Shown: piece by piece, positions 25,536 to 34,892 of the stretch
Layout: every line of letters begins with the position of its first letter
How positions within the stretch are numbered: position 1 is the first letter of the stretch
NCBI RefSeq assembly: GCF_011761355.1
Contig: NZ_JAASRW010000006.1
Coordinates: 533,371-597,370, forward strand
Reading direction: 5' to 3'
DNA: 64,000 nucleotides
From: Paenibacillus lupini
Lineage (GTDB): Bacteria; Bacillota; Bacilli; Paenibacillales; Paenibacillaceae
The notes under the pieces: model-generated
What the model was told of the DNA's origin: nothing
Databases searched by the model: none
The model's input: the letters and a program-made list of their open reading frames with translations, nothing else
Made by a program: the position numbers and the translations under genes

Positions 25536-26261
25536 TTAGGCATTACCCTTGATTGGCTCAAGCGGCTGATGGTTGCCGCGGACAGGTTTCGCTGCACCAG
25601 ATGGTGCCGCCCAGTTGACGCCGTTGCGAATGATCTGAAGCACCTCTTTGTTGTAGTAAGTAGGGTAAGTTTCATGACCTGGACGGAAATAGAACACTTT
25701 GCCTTGTCCACGGAAGAACGTACAGCCGCTGCGGAATACTTCGCCGCCTTCGAACCAGCTGACGAATACGAGCTCATCTGGTGCTGGAATATCAAAGTGC
25801 TCACCGTACATTTCCTCATGCTCAAGTGTTACATATTCCGGAATGCCTGCAGCAATTGGATGGGCCGGATTAACGGTCCAAATGCGCTCTTTTTCGCCTG
25901 CTTCACGCCATTTCAGATCACAGCCTGTACCCATCAGCTTTTTGAAAATTTTCGAAAAGTGGCCGGAGTGCAGAACAATCAATCCCATGCCGTCCATAAC
26001 ACGTTGATGAACCCGCTCAACAATAGCATCTTCAACCCGCTCATGGCCCATATGTCCCCACCAGATCAGAACATCGGTGTTGTTCAGCTTTTCCTCGGTC
26101 AAGCCATGCTCCGGTTCTTCCAGCGTTGCGGTTTGAACCACGATTTCTTCCGTACGAATACCTTCCGCCAATGCGTTATGAATACCATTTGGATAAACCT
26201 GTCTTACTTCCTCATGCTCTTTCTCATGCAAAAACTCGTTCCATACAGTAACTCTAACCAT
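25536..26261 (-). CDS. ThuA-domain protein
   Basis: A 241-residue protein of the ThuA (trehalose utilization) class of the glutamine-amidotransferase-like fold. Visible features are VLIWWGHMGHE, GMGLIVLHSGHFSKIF, and FYFRPGHETYPTYYN. ThuA proteins are found with sugar oxidation genes; relatives take part in 3-keto-sugar metabolism. Start ATG 26261 has GGGAG 9 nt upstream; the ATG at 26270 abuts it. The oxidoreductase/isomerase pair that often accompanies ThuA is at 51033-52859, 25 kb away. Confidence 0.85.
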   Translation of the reverse strand: MVRVTVWNEFLHEKEHEEVRQVYPNGIHNALAEGIRTEEIVVQTATLEEPEHGLTEEKLNNTDVLIWWGHMGHERVEDAIVERVHQRVMDGMGLIVLHSGHFSKIFKKLMGTGCDLKWREAGEKERIWTVNPAHPIAAGIPEYVTLEHEEMYGEHFDIPAPDELVFVSWFEGGEVFRSGCTFFRGQGKVFYFRPGHETYPTYYNKEVLQIIRNGVNWAAPSGAAKPVRGNHQPLEPIKGNA

Positions 26262-26274
26262 TGTTTTCATCTCC

Positions 26275-26760
26275 CTAATTGGACATTAGCCAAATAATAA
26301 ATAAAACAATCATAACGGCTTGAAGAATAACTTTTACAACGACACTTGTCAATAAGCCAACTAATGAGCCGATGCCAACCTTCAACGATTTTTCGATATT
26401 TGACCCAACAGCAAGCTCACCAATAACAGCTCCGGCAAATGGACCAATGATAAGACCAAAGGCCGGTATAACAAATGGACCCAAAATAAGGCCTATCGTA
26501 CTACCGATGATCGACGCCTTAGAGCCGCCGAATCGATGTACTCCCCACGCACTGACCGCATGGTCGGCTATGATGAGGACGACAAGTATTAACGATTGTA
26601 TCGTCCAGAATACCCAGCCAAACGGCTCAAACGAGAAGAAGAACCCGTATACGAAAAAAGCACCATAGATCGCAAATACGCCAGGCAGTATCGGCCAGAT
26701 AGCCCCAGCCATCCCGACTACAAATAATATGACGACCAGCGACCAGCCTAAAATATCCAC
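26275..26760 (-). CDS. DUF456 membrane protein
   Basis: A 161-residue membrane protein with four or five helices and two Gly-rich helical motifs, GSTIGLILGPFVIPAFGLIIG and FAGAVIGELAVG, typical of DUF456. The function of the family is unknown. The start is GTG, about 10 nt after AAAGGT. It lies 7 bp after the HAD gene and 13 bp before the ThuA gene, so all three probably share a transcript. Confidence 0.85.
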   Translation of the reverse strand: MDILGWSLVVILFVVGMAGAIWPILPGVFAIYGAFFVYGFFFSFEPFGWVFWTIQSLILVVLIIADHAVSAWGVHRFGGSKASIIGSTIGLILGPFVIPAFGLIIGPFAGAVIGELAVGSNIEKSLKVGIGSLVGLLTSVVVKVILQAVMIVLFIIWLMSN

Positions 26761-26767
26761 TTAGGCA

Positions 26768-27520
26768 TCAACCTTTCAATACATATTGTTTGATGAGCTC
26801 TGCGACGCCGTGTTCGTTATTGGATAACGTCACAACATCAGCCGCTTCTTTGACAGCCAGCTGCGCATTGCCCATCGCTACTCCAAGTCCCGCTTCACGA
26901 ATAGCGGCAATATCGTTCAAACTGTCACCGGCAGCTACAACCTGCGACATCTCGATACCAAGCATCGTACAAAGCTCGCGAATTGCACTCGCCTTCGTAA
27001 TGCCTTTCGCATTCAACTCAAGGTTCTGTAAGGAGGAGTTCGTAATCTCAAGCGCCCCCCACTCGGTTACTTCGTGCAGGATGCGGTTACGAACGCCATC
27101 ATCCTCCGTGTAGTAGCCAAACTTGAGCCAATGATGGTCTTCATAGGTCGTCGAAGGATCTATCCACTTTTCAAGATTATAAATCCCTCCTGTGGAGTAG
27201 GCCCAAAACCATGTCCCCTCATGCTTCAGAGCAAGCTCATGCAGCTGCTTAATATACACCGGGCTCATCAATGTACGTTTGTGCAGCACATGCGGCTTCT
27301 GCCAAATCTCGCTGCCATTGACCGTAATCATTGGTGTCTCCAGCTTTAGCTGCTCCGCAAACGGAAGCGCCCCGCGGAACCCACGCCCCGTCGAAAAGCT
27401 TACCGTGATTCCGGCATCAAGCGCGCGCTGAATCCATTCGGCATTCTCCTTGCTGATCTCGCTTTGCTCGTTCAGCAGTGTACCGTCCATATCAAGAGCT
27501 ATTAATTTGTAATTCCCCAC
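26768..27520 (-). CDS. Cof-type HAD-IIB phosphatase
   Basis: A 250-residue HAD hydrolase of subclass IIB. The nucleophile motif is LDMDGTLLN, motif II is STGRG, and motifs III and IV are in the C-terminal GDSLNDIAAI. These enzymes dephosphorylate sugar phosphates, FMN or similar metabolites; the substrate is not predictable. GTG 27520 is chosen because AGGAGG lies 8 nt upstream and the longer in-frame ATG at 27553 has none. First gene of the DUF456-ThuA run. Confidence 0.88.
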   Translation of the reverse strand: MGNYKLIALDMDGTLLNEQSEISKENAEWIQRALDAGITVSFSTGRGFRGALPFAEQLKLETPMITVNGSEIWQKPHVLHKRTLMSPVYIKQLHELALKHEGTWFWAYSTGGIYNLEKWIDPSTTYEDHHWLKFGYYTEDDGVRNRILHEVTEWGALEITNSSLQNLELNAKGITKASAIRELCTMLGIEMSQVVAAGDSLNDIAAIREAGLGVAMGNAQLAVKEAADVVTLSNNEHGVAELIKQYVLKG

Positions 27521-27654
27521 GTATGTAACCTCCTGCCTATATCTACTATGCAATATTTTAGCACAGATCAGGGAGATTCCAAACGTAAGGAACTGCCTAA
27601 TGTTATTAACGTTGAATAATCCCTGAAAGGTTCAATTAATACGGGGCACAAAAA

Positions 27655-27683
27655 AGCCCCGCCCCATGTTAAGGGGCGGGACT
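27655..27683 (-). terminator. mnt operon terminator
   Basis: CCCGCCCC and GGGGCGGG form a GC-only 8-bp core, extended with one mismatch, and on the minus strand a T-run follows. It lies 19 bp beyond the mntD stop. Confidence 0.85.
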
Positions 27684-27701
27684 AAAGGGCGAGGCTTATT
27701 A

Positions 27702-28574
27702 TTAAGCAACAAGCTTGCGCAGGCGCAGCTTCTTGGCAACGAAGCCATGTGATGGTGAGAATAGAAACGCCAGCACGAACAGGATGCCTGCCGCGCATAC
27801 GATACAGCCTGCTATGGAAGCATCTATAATAACAGCAGCTCCGTAACCAACGAAAGTGCTCGCGATACCAACACCTACGCTCAGCAGGATCATCATCCCC
27901 AACCGGTCGGTCAGAAGATAGGCGGTCGCTGCCGGGATGATGAGCATCCCAACAACCAGAATAGCACCAACACTCTCGAAAGAGCTCACCGTTGCCATGG
28001 ACACCATACCCATCAACAAGTAGTGGAACAACGCAACAGGGATACCTAAGGCGGCAGCAAGCGCCGGGTCGAAGGTGATCAGCTTGAACTGCTTATAGAA
28101 CAAGCTGATTACCGTTACGATAATGATCAACGTCCCACCAAGCAGCCATACCGCTTTTGGCCCTAGATCAACCCCGCTCACAATCCACGTATTCCAGTGT
28201 ACATAAGCGATTTCGCCGTACAAGATAGCGTCTTGATCCAGATGCACCTGTCTTGCAAACAAGCTGACGAGCAGCACCCCAATCGCGAACAACGCGGTGA
28301 ACACCACGCCTATCGAAGCATCGGCCTGCACGCCTTTTTGCTGGAACAGCTGTATGAGGAATACCGCAAATAGGCCACAGGCCATCGCAGCAACCATCAT
28401 GAGCAGCGAATCCCGCGAGCCGCTTAGCAGGAACGCAATAACGATACCCGGCATAACCGAATGGCTGATCGCATCACCGATCATCGCCATTTTACGCAGA
28501 ACGAGAAAGGCACCAAGGATACCGCTGCAGCTTGCAACCAGTACGCCGGTAAGTAATATCCAGAAGTCGCTCAT
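27702..28574 (-). CDS. metal (Mn/Zn/Fe) ABC transporter permease, MntD-like
   Basis: A 290-residue ABC-3 permease with eight or nine helices. Family stretches are LVLRKMAMIGDAISHSVMPGI and FESVGAILVVGMLIIPAATAYLL. Second permease of a four-gene transporter ordered as B. subtilis mntABCD. The start overlaps the upstream permease's stop by 4 bp (ATGA) and follows AGGAGG. Confidence 0.88.
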   Translation of the reverse strand: MSDFWILLTGVLVASCSGILGAFLVLRKMAMIGDAISHSVMPGIVIAFLLSGSRDSLLMMVAAMACGLFAVFLIQLFQQKGVQADASIGVVFTALFAIGVLLVSLFARQVHLDQDAILYGEIAYVHWNTWIVSGVDLGPKAVWLLGGTLIIIVTVISLFYKQFKLITFDPALAAALGIPVALFHYLLMGMVSMATVSSFESVGAILVVGMLIIPAATAYLLTDRLGMMILLSVGVGIASTFVGYGAAVIIDASIAGCIVCAAGILFVLAFLFSPSHGFVAKKLRLRKLVA

Positions 28575-29527
28575 AATGCCGCCTCCTTGTTTATCCGCTC
28601 ATCTACACTTGCAGTTGCTGCCTGTTCCTCATAAGCGAATCCAAGTCTCCGCTTCATTCTCTGCTGGACTAGTCTCCTGATAAGCAGCCCACGCTTCGAG
28701 CCAAACAATAGTGATAGTACAAATAATGCCGTTGCTGCAAGGACGGTAAGCGGCCCCGTTGGCAGGCTCGATGCAGTCGAACTGACAATTGCCCCTGTTG
28801 CACCACTTATCGCTCCAAATACGCCGGATACGGCTACCATTACACCAAGCCGGTCCGTCCAGTACCTGGCGGATACTGCAGGCGTAATGATTAAGGACGC
28901 AACCAGAATGACACCAACAGCCTGAATGCCTACAACAACGGCGACAACCATCAGAAGCATTAACAGCTGCTCGTAAAAGCCAACCGAATAACCGATCCCT
29001 TTGGCAAAGCCAGGATCAAACGATACTAACTTGAACTGCTTGAACAAGAAGTAGCAAATGGTTATCAGGAATAGACTTACGATAGACAGAGTCAGCACAT
29101 CCGAACCAATCATCGACGCCGCCTGGCCAAACAAAAACTTATCAAGCCCTGCCTGATTACCGTAGCCGCCATGCTGAACAATGGTCAGGAGAACGATGCC
29201 AAGGCCAAAAAATCCGGATAAAACAATTCCCATGGCCGAATCATGCTTAATACGCGAATGCCGCGTGATTAAGCCAATGCCAAAGGTCGCCACCACTCCC
29301 GCAAGACCTGCCCCGATCAGAAAGTACAGAATAGACTTTGTACCGGTCAGCATAAACGCAATACAAATACCCGGCAGGGCGGCATGAGCAAGCGTATCGC
29401 CCATGAGGCTTTGCTTACGCAAGTATGAGAAGCAGCCGATAACGCCGCTGCTTAGACCAAGCAGCGTACAGCTGATAAAAATCCATCGCATGTTCGGGTC
29501 ATGAAGAAGCGCCCATAACGTATTCAT
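28571..29527 (-). CDS. metal ABC transporter permease, MntC-like
   Basis: A 318-residue ABC-3 permease with FSYLRKQSLMGDTLAHAALPGI and IQAVGVILVASLIITPAVSARYW. It has a longer cytoplasmic C-terminus than its partner (QQRMKRRLGFAYEEQ and beyond). ATG 29527 follows AAAGGGTGAG; the in-frame extension to 29632 would run into the ATPase gene. It lies 7 bp after the ATPase stop. Confidence 0.88.
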   Translation of the reverse strand: MNTLWALLHDPNMRWIFISCTLLGLSSGVIGCFSYLRKQSLMGDTLAHAALPGICIAFMLTGTKSILYFLIGAGLAGVVATFGIGLITRHSRIKHDSAMGIVLSGFFGLGIVLLTIVQHGGYGNQAGLDKFLFGQAASMIGSDVLTLSIVSLFLITICYFLFKQFKLVSFDPGFAKGIGYSVGFYEQLLMLLMVVAVVVGIQAVGVILVASLIITPAVSARYWTDRLGVMVAVSGVFGAISGATGAIVSSTASSLPTGPLTVLAATALFVLSLLFGSKRGLLIRRLVQQRMKRRLGFAYEEQAATASVDERINKEAAL

Positions 29528-29534
29528 AATCCGC

Positions 29535-30356
29535 TCACCCTTTCGTGATGTCCGGCTGCGCCAACCCGCTCCGGTCAAGAAATGCCAATCTCCCGCCATA
29601 AGTACGTTGTAATAAATCCTGTGTAAAAACATCCTTTGTCTTGCCGTAGCCCATTACCTCTACATTAAGCAGCAGCACGGAATCAAAATATTCCTCAACC
29701 GTCGCAAGGTCATGATGCACGACAATAACCGTCTTCCCTTCCTGCTTCAGCTCCTGCAGCAGCGTAATGATCGCTTTCTCCGTGGCAGCATCAACGCCGG
29801 CAAATGGTTCATCCATAAAGTACAAGCTAGCGTCCTGCGCAAGAGCACGTGCGAGGAACACACGCTGCTGCTGCCCACCGGACAACTGGCTGATCTGACG
29901 CGAAGCAAAATCCGCCATTCCAACCTTAGCCAGACATTCCAAAGCAATGGCACGCTCCTTTGCGCCTGGACGTCCAAACAGGCCAAGATGACCGTATCTG
30001 CCCATCATGACGACATCAAGCGCATTCGTTGGGAAATCCCAGTCGACCGATTCACGCTGCGGGACATAACCAACCAGCTTACGCTGTTGTTTGTAAGGTT
30101 TGCCATATACCAGCACTTCACCGCTAAGACGCGGAATAAGGCCAAGTGCCGCCTTCATCATCGTTGATTTACCTGCCCCATTAGGACCGATGACGCCTAC
30201 CAGCTCTCCCTCCGTGACCGTGAAGGAGACGCCGCGGAGGACCGGTTTCTTCTGATAAGCTGCGGTAAGCCCATTAACCGCTAACGGAGGAGCAATAGAC
30301 TCCCGTTCCATCACAAATGTTGTAGATTTTGAATCTGTTCTCGACATCACCATCAC
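29535..30356 (-). CDS. metal ABC transporter ATP-binding protein, MntB-like
   Basis: A 273-residue ATPase. Walker A is GPNGAGKST, the signature is LSGGQQQR, Walker B is LYFMDEPFAG, and VVHHD contains the switch His. The FPTNALDVVMMGRYGHLG stretch is typical of the Mn/Zn family. The exact start is uncertain: GTG 30356, ATG 30353 and ATG 30347 are all close to a weak GAAAGCGAG. It lies 14 bp after the binding-protein gene. Confidence 0.9.
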   Translation of the reverse strand: MMVMSRTDSKSTTFVMERESIAPPLAVNGLTAAYQKKPVLRGVSFTVTEGELVGVIGPNGAGKSTMMKAALGLIPRLSGEVLVYGKPYKQQRKLVGYVPQRESVDWDFPTNALDVVMMGRYGHLGLFGRPGAKERAIALECLAKVGMADFASRQISQLSGGQQQRVFLARALAQDASLYFMDEPFAGVDAATEKAIITLLQELKQEGKTVIVVHHDLATVEEYFDSVLLLNVEVMGYGKTKDVFTQDLLQRTYGGRLAFLDRSGLAQPDITKG

Positions 30357-30370
30357 TCGCTTTCATCCGT

Positions 30371-31336
30371 TTATCGCAGTGCTCGAACAACCGTATCCAC
30401 ATTATGCTTAACCATTCCGATATACGTGCCTTCTTCTGTACCGGCTTCTCCCATCGCATCAGAGAACAGCTCTCCACCGATCTTAACTTCATGTCCCATT
30501 GATCGTGCGCCTTCGATTACCGACTCAATCGCTTTTTTCGGAACACTGGACTCAATGAAGACTGCTTTGATTTGTTTCTCAACCAGGAAATTGCGAAGGG
30601 AGCTAACATCCTTAGAGCCATACTCTGACATCGTGTTCATTCCCTGCAGACCCGTTACCTGAAGCCCATACTCATCACCGAAGTAGCCAAAGGCATCATG
30701 AGCCGTAACGAGGATTCGGCTTGCTTCCGGGATTGTAGCAATTTGCTCGCGAACATATTGGTCCAGCTCCTCCAATTGTCCGATATACGAAGCTGCGCGC
30801 TCTCTGTATCCGTCAGCATGATCAGGATCCTTCTCGATTAGGGAATCCCGGATGACTTCCGTTGCCGAAATCCACATCTTCACATTGAACCAAATATGCG
30901 GGTCATGCGACTGACTCCCTCCACCAGGGAATGCTCGCAGCTGTGACTCCGGTATCCGTGAAGAGATAGCGACCGTAGGCTTTCGCTTCTCCAGCTTCTC
31001 GAACATCTCAGCCATTTTCCCCTCCAAATGCAGTCCGTTATAAAAAATAATGTCCGCACGGTCCAGCTTCTTCACATCACCATACGACGCTTTATATAAA
31101 TGGGGGTCTACTCCAGCTCCCATCAGGCCGGTCACCACAACATCGCCGCCTCCTACTTCCTTCACCACGTCTGCAATCATGCCTGTCGTGGCGGTAACCT
31201 TAAGTTTGCCGTCGCCTGCACCTCCGCCATTCTGCACGGCTCCACAAGCCGTCATTAGAAGAACACTGACTACCAGAAATAAGATCGTCATAATAAATCG
31301 CTTGATCGCGGAATTTGTTTTCTTGGATAACTGCAC
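30371..31336 (-). CDS. metal ABC transporter substrate-binding lipoprotein, MntA-like
   Basis: A 321-residue cluster A-I solute-binding protein. The lipobox is LMTAC; metal ligands are expected in GVDPHLY, SHDPHIWF, AVFIESS and GELFSDAMGEAG, and the pattern His, His, Glu, Asp is more Mn/Fe-like than Zn-like, which usually has a third His and a His-rich loop. GTG start, 8 nt after AGGGGG. First gene of the operon. Confidence 0.88.
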   Translation of the reverse strand: MQLSKKTNSAIKRFIMTILFLVVSVLLMTACGAVQNGGGAGDGKLKVTATTGMIADVVKEVGGGDVVVTGLMGAGVDPHLYKASYGDVKKLDRADIIFYNGLHLEGKMAEMFEKLEKRKPTVAISSRIPESQLRAFPGGGSQSHDPHIWFNVKMWISATEVIRDSLIEKDPDHADGYRERAASYIGQLEELDQYVREQIATIPEASRILVTAHDAFGYFGDEYGLQVTGLQGMNTMSEYGSKDVSSLRNFLVEKQIKAVFIESSVPKKAIESVIEGARSMGHEVKIGGELFSDAMGEAGTEEGTYIGMVKHNVDTVVRALR

Positions 31337-31380
31337 TTCCTGTTCCCCCTACCCTTATGTTTTGCCTGGACGAACATTAG

Positions 31381-31432
31381 TTAGCTTAACGCCTCTTTGT
31401 TTATACTATTCAAAAGTGTTTCTCTGATGCAA
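31381..31432 (-). promoter_or_regulatory. mnt operon promoter and DtxR/MntR-like operator
   Basis: On the minus strand TTGCAT (31427-31432) and TAGTAT (31403-31408) are separated by 18 bp. Just downstream of the expected start site lies the near-palindrome GTTAAGCTAAC (31380-31390), close to the core of DtxR-family boxes. Further down, on the plus strand, TTTTGCCTGGACGAACA (31361-31377) resembles the B. subtilis MntR box in its first half. Metal-dependent repression is inferred. Confidence 0.5.
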
Positions 31433-31476
31433 CTTTTTACGAAATTTAATCGAAAAAGTTTCAAACAAGCGTAAAC

Positions 31477-31504
31477 AACTTCGCCGTCCTTAGGAGGCGA
31501 AGTT
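31477..31504. other. hairpin between PBP terminator and mnt promoter
   Basis: AACTTCGCC and GGCGAAGTT form a perfect 9-bp stem followed on the plus strand by TTTTGTTT. No + strand gene precedes it. It may be a second terminator for read-through or a small RNA end. Confidence 0.4.
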
Positions 31505-31564
31505 TTGTTTCGCGGTGAATTATAAGCTCTGGATAAAGAAAACTTATACTTTCTTATAACAAAA

Positions 31565-31607
31565 AAGCTGTTCTTAAAGATTCTTTTCGAATCTTCAAGA
31601 ACAGCTT
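31565..31607 (-). terminator. PBP terminator
   Basis: AAGCTGTTCTT with AAGAACAGCTT and the inner AAGATTC with GAATCTT form an 18-bp stem with one bulge, with T-runs on both ends. It lies 13 bp after the PBP stop codon. Confidence 0.88.
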
Positions 31608-31619
31608 CTTTTTCGTTAA

Positions 31620-33671
31620 TTACGGCTGATTTGTTGTATCTGTTGTGCCCGTATTCGCCGTGTTGTTTGCTTGATCCTTCAGCTTGCCTGGTGTACCGTT
31701 TAAGCCAAACTCATAATCGTAAGCATCAAAGATCTTCCGTGCAATTGGAGCAGCGCCCCAGCCGCCGAATTCACCGTCTGGTATAACTACTGCTACAGCA
31801 AGTTTCGGATTCTCTCTTGGCGCATACGCGATAAATACCGCATTATCCGCGCGTCGTCCAGCTACATCGGATTGAGCTGTACCTGTTTTTCTCTCATACG
31901 TATACGTTACGCCCTCGAAGCCTTGTACGTTAACGCGCGACATGCCATTTTCGATTTCTGCCCAATAGTTATCAGGGAATTCGACCGTATTCAGCACTTC
32001 CGGCTTGAAGGTCTGAACGACATTCCCGTCAGTATCTTTAATTTCATTGACGAACTGCGGCTTCATCCGTTTGCCATGGTTGGCAAGCATCGCAGTATAT
32101 TGTACCAACTGCAGTGGTGTATAACGCGCCTGCTGGCCGAACGCTGCCCGCACCAAGGCTGATTGAGCGCTGGCTGTTTCTGCTTCATGGTAGTAGTCGA
32201 TGGTACCTTTGGATTCGCCTCGTAGACCGCTGCCGGTCAAGACGCCAAGTCCAAACTCCTTCATATAGCTGTCCCAAACATCTACACCTTTTTTGCCGTT
32301 ATATTTCTTATACATCTGATTCCCGACCATCGCCGCCATAAATGGATTCGAAGAGTGAGCAATAGCAGATGCTGGATCAAGCAGACCGTAAGCATGATTC
32401 GAAGCATTACCAATACGTACTTGATGCCCTTCCGCACCAAAGAAGAATGCGCCGGTATCGTTATACGTGCTTGATGTTGTAAACAGTTTCTCTTTGAGGC
32501 CAATCAGGATAGACAATGGCTTCATCGTCGAGCCCGGAGGCACAAGGGAGGATGGATGCTGATTCCGCTCCTTGTCTGTCGCATATTTTGCGAATACCTC
32601 TTTAATCGTTCCGTTGTTAAGTGCGGATTCAAAGTTAGCATAATCCTCACTGCTGATCCTGCCGCCAGCGAAGATATTCGGATTATAATCAGGCATACTT
32701 GCCATAGCAATGATTTTGCCTGTATCAACTTCCATCGCTACAGCATAACCCGTCTTCGCATACTCCGCACGCTCACTCTTATTAGTTGACGTGCTGATCT
32801 TGTGAATTTGATCCATAATTGCTGTTTCAGTGGTTAATTGAACGTTACGGTTGATCGTCAAATACAGATCATCACCCTTTTGCGGATTCGTAATCTGTAC
32901 GGGACCAATAATACGCTCCGCATTGTTAACCGGATACGTCTTCAAACCATTCTTACCGCGCAATATATCCTGATACATATACTCTAGGCCGTCGAACCCA
33001 ACATCCTCTTCATCCAGATATTGCAGCTGAGCATTATCTTCCTCGCCTTTCTCCTTATAGAAGTCCAGCGATTCACGAACACCTTTAAACTTTTTCAAAT
33101 AACCAACTAATTGAACCGCAACGGTATCGTTACTGTAGTTACGAACACTTTCTTCTACAATATCAATGCCCTTGAACTCTGTGCGATGCTCCATAAAGTA
33201 GGCGATTTCCTTTTTGGTTAGACCAGATTTAATCCGTCTAGGCGTAGATATCGTGTTGATCCTGAAATCTAAATCCATCTGCCGGACAATATCATCTACC
33301 GTCATGGCTTTCTTAGGATCTTCATCACCCAATCTGTTAAATACGTCTGCAAGTTTTTCTGCGATCGCTTCAGAATCATCCTTCTTAAAGTCAGGGGAGA
33401 TTGTAAAATAGAGCGATTGCGTCGAAGTCGAATACGCAATTGGCGTACCGGACGAATCATAAATATTGCCCCTAATCGGTGCAATTTTTACACTTCGCGT
33501 GCTCTTCTTGCTGCCTTGTGCGCTTAGCTTAGGTCCATCAACAAACTGTAAAATTGCAAGCTGAATAATAAGTACGCTAAAAAGTCCAAATACAATAAAA
33601 AAGAAAAAGTTCAAACGAAACGAGAAATGACGCCGATTCGTTATTTCCCGTTTCTGCGGATCATCATGCAA
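31620..33671 (-). CDS. class B penicillin-binding protein (PBP2/PbpA-like transpeptidase)
   Basis: A 683-residue transpeptidase that crosslinks peptidoglycan, with one N-terminal membrane helix (about 23-44), a dimerisation domain, and the catalytic triad of motifs: Ser381 in PPGSTMKP, SSN in AHSSNPF, and KTG in RKTGTAQ near residue 595. The layout fits the elongation-type PBP2/MrdA group. The start is TTG after GAGGTGA. The C-terminal tail is Thr/Asn/Gly-rich and disordered. Followed on the strand by the mnt operon after a terminator. Confidence 0.92.
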   Translation of the reverse strand: MHDDPQKREITNRRHFSFRLNFFFFIVFGLFSVLIIQLAILQFVDGPKLSAQGSKKSTRSVKIAPIRGNIYDSSGTPIAYSTSTQSLYFTISPDFKKDDSEAIAEKLADVFNRLGDEDPKKAMTVDDIVRQMDLDFRINTISTPRRIKSGLTKKEIAYFMEHRTEFKGIDIVEESVRNYSNDTVAVQLVGYLKKFKGVRESLDFYKEKGEEDNAQLQYLDEEDVGFDGLEYMYQDILRGKNGLKTYPVNNAERIIGPVQITNPQKGDDLYLTINRNVQLTTETAIMDQIHKISTSTNKSERAEYAKTGYAVAMEVDTGKIIAMASMPDYNPNIFAGGRISSEDYANFESALNNGTIKEVFAKYATDKERNQHPSSLVPPGSTMKPLSILIGLKEKLFTTSSTYNDTGAFFFGAEGHQVRIGNASNHAYGLLDPASAIAHSSNPFMAAMVGNQMYKKYNGKKGVDVWDSYMKEFGLGVLTGSGLRGESKGTIDYYHEAETASAQSALVRAAFGQQARYTPLQLVQYTAMLANHGKRMKPQFVNEIKDTDGNVVQTFKPEVLNTVEFPDNYWAEIENGMSRVNVQGFEGVTYTYERKTGTAQSDVAGRRADNAVFIAYAPRENPKLAVAVVIPDGEFGGWGAAPIARKIFDAYDYEFGLNGTPGKLKDQANNTANTGTTDTTNQP

Positions 33672-33691
33672 GCCAAGTCACCTCATCTAAA

Positions 33692-34846
33692 TTAAGTTGC
33701 GAGAATATGTGTTGCTTCAAAGCCTGGCGAATTAAACCAATCGCCAGAGGACGCCCAAGTGGCATCAAGTGGAATCCAGGTTCCGTTCTTGCCTCCAATT
33801 TGAACTTCATTCCAAGCATGAGGACCGGAGCCTCCCCGCCCATCCAGACCAGTTCCGGTAACCACTTTTACTTCAAGACCAGAAGCACGGGCCATGACGG
33901 CGTAAAGTCTCGCCACATCGATACAGACACCTTTGCGGGTATCAAACGTATCTTGCGGATTCTGTTCCTTCCAAATCCCGTTCTCTACATAATTATCTGC
34001 TTTGTCCCAGTCATACGCAATCCGACTGCCCAGCCAGTCATACAAAGCACGAGCCTTCTCTTCCTCTGTAGTCTTGTCCTTTGTAATTTGAAGGGCCGCT
34101 TGCTCAATACCCGCCGGAATGTTGTAGTCGACAATTTCGTATTTACGCTGCAATACGTTCTGGAACTCCGCTTGCACAGCCTCGGCAAGCACAGGTCCGC
34201 GATCAGCCAGCATATCTCCCGCAACCGGCTCGAGTACGGCAGATGCCTTCATGTATAACGGCGATTGTTGGATCAATCCCGACCCTATGCCGTTTGGCGA
34301 GAGTGATACATAAATAAACAACGCTGCTACAAACACGAAAGCACGTCCCGCTCCATGAACCGTACCAAATACAGCACCTGCTGCACGGCTTGCTGCACCT
34401 CCGCCAGGAAGACGTTCTATGCTCTCATGTCTGCCCGGACGCTGCCGACTTGCGAACAAGGTCTCGAGCAGCGGCGAAAGGAATGATGCAACGAACCGAA
34501 GCAGCAGATAGGCGGCAAGGAACAGAATACCGTATCTTAATAAGGCGAAATCCCGCAGACTTGTAATAAACGTATACCAAGCCTGCGAAGTTGCACTAAG
34601 CTCCCGCTGCGGTATTTCTACATGAGCGCTAAGCCAATCTGCTGCCCGAGGAGATAGGCTGCCAGCGATTTGTCCCGCAAGAACAAGACAAATGATAATG
34701 AGGATCCCATCCCAAACAAAAAAGAAAAGACGCCTCGCTGAACCCGACGCGCCTCTTCTCATTCCTTGCAGCAGCGAACCGAGCAGAAGGAGAAGAACGA
34801 TCAGCGAGACCGGTTCCCATACCGTCCCTGCGCGAATCCATTCCAT
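33692..34846 (-). CDS. membrane protein fusing a CvpA-like region to a transglutaminase-like domain
   Basis: A 384-residue protein. About four membrane helices (10-190) in a CvpA-like arrangement are followed by an extracytoplasmic transglutaminase core: Cys308 in RKGVCIDVARLY, His in SGPHAWNEV (about 341) and Asp in WIPLDATW form the catalytic triad. Such cores crosslink, cleave or bind peptides at the cell surface. ATG 34846 is 10 nt after AAGGAGG. It lies 20 bp before the PBP gene on the same strand, so a wall-related role is inferred. Confidence 0.75.
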   Translation of the reverse strand: MEWIRAGTVWEPVSLIVLLLLLGSLLQGMRRGASGSARRLFFFVWDGILIIICLVLAGQIAGSLSPRAADWLSAHVEIPQRELSATSQAWYTFITSLRDFALLRYGILFLAAYLLLRFVASFLSPLLETLFASRQRPGRHESIERLPGGGAASRAAGAVFGTVHGAGRAFVFVAALFIYVSLSPNGIGSGLIQQSPLYMKASAVLEPVAGDMLADRGPVLAEAVQAEFQNVLQRKYEIVDYNIPAGIEQAALQITKDKTTEEEKARALYDWLGSRIAYDWDKADNYVENGIWKEQNPQDTFDTRKGVCIDVARLYAVMARASGLEVKVVTGTGLDGRGGSGPHAWNEVQIGGKNGTWIPLDATWASSGDWFNSPGFEATHILAT

Positions 34847-34892
34847 CAAGTTCACCCCTCCTTGCGTCTTACGCTTTCTTATCTAACTATAT

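Noticed and set aside
25569..26297. A 242-codon open frame on the plus strand
   Set aside because: Antisense to the ThuA-domain gene; no ribosome site, and its translation has no recognisable domain.
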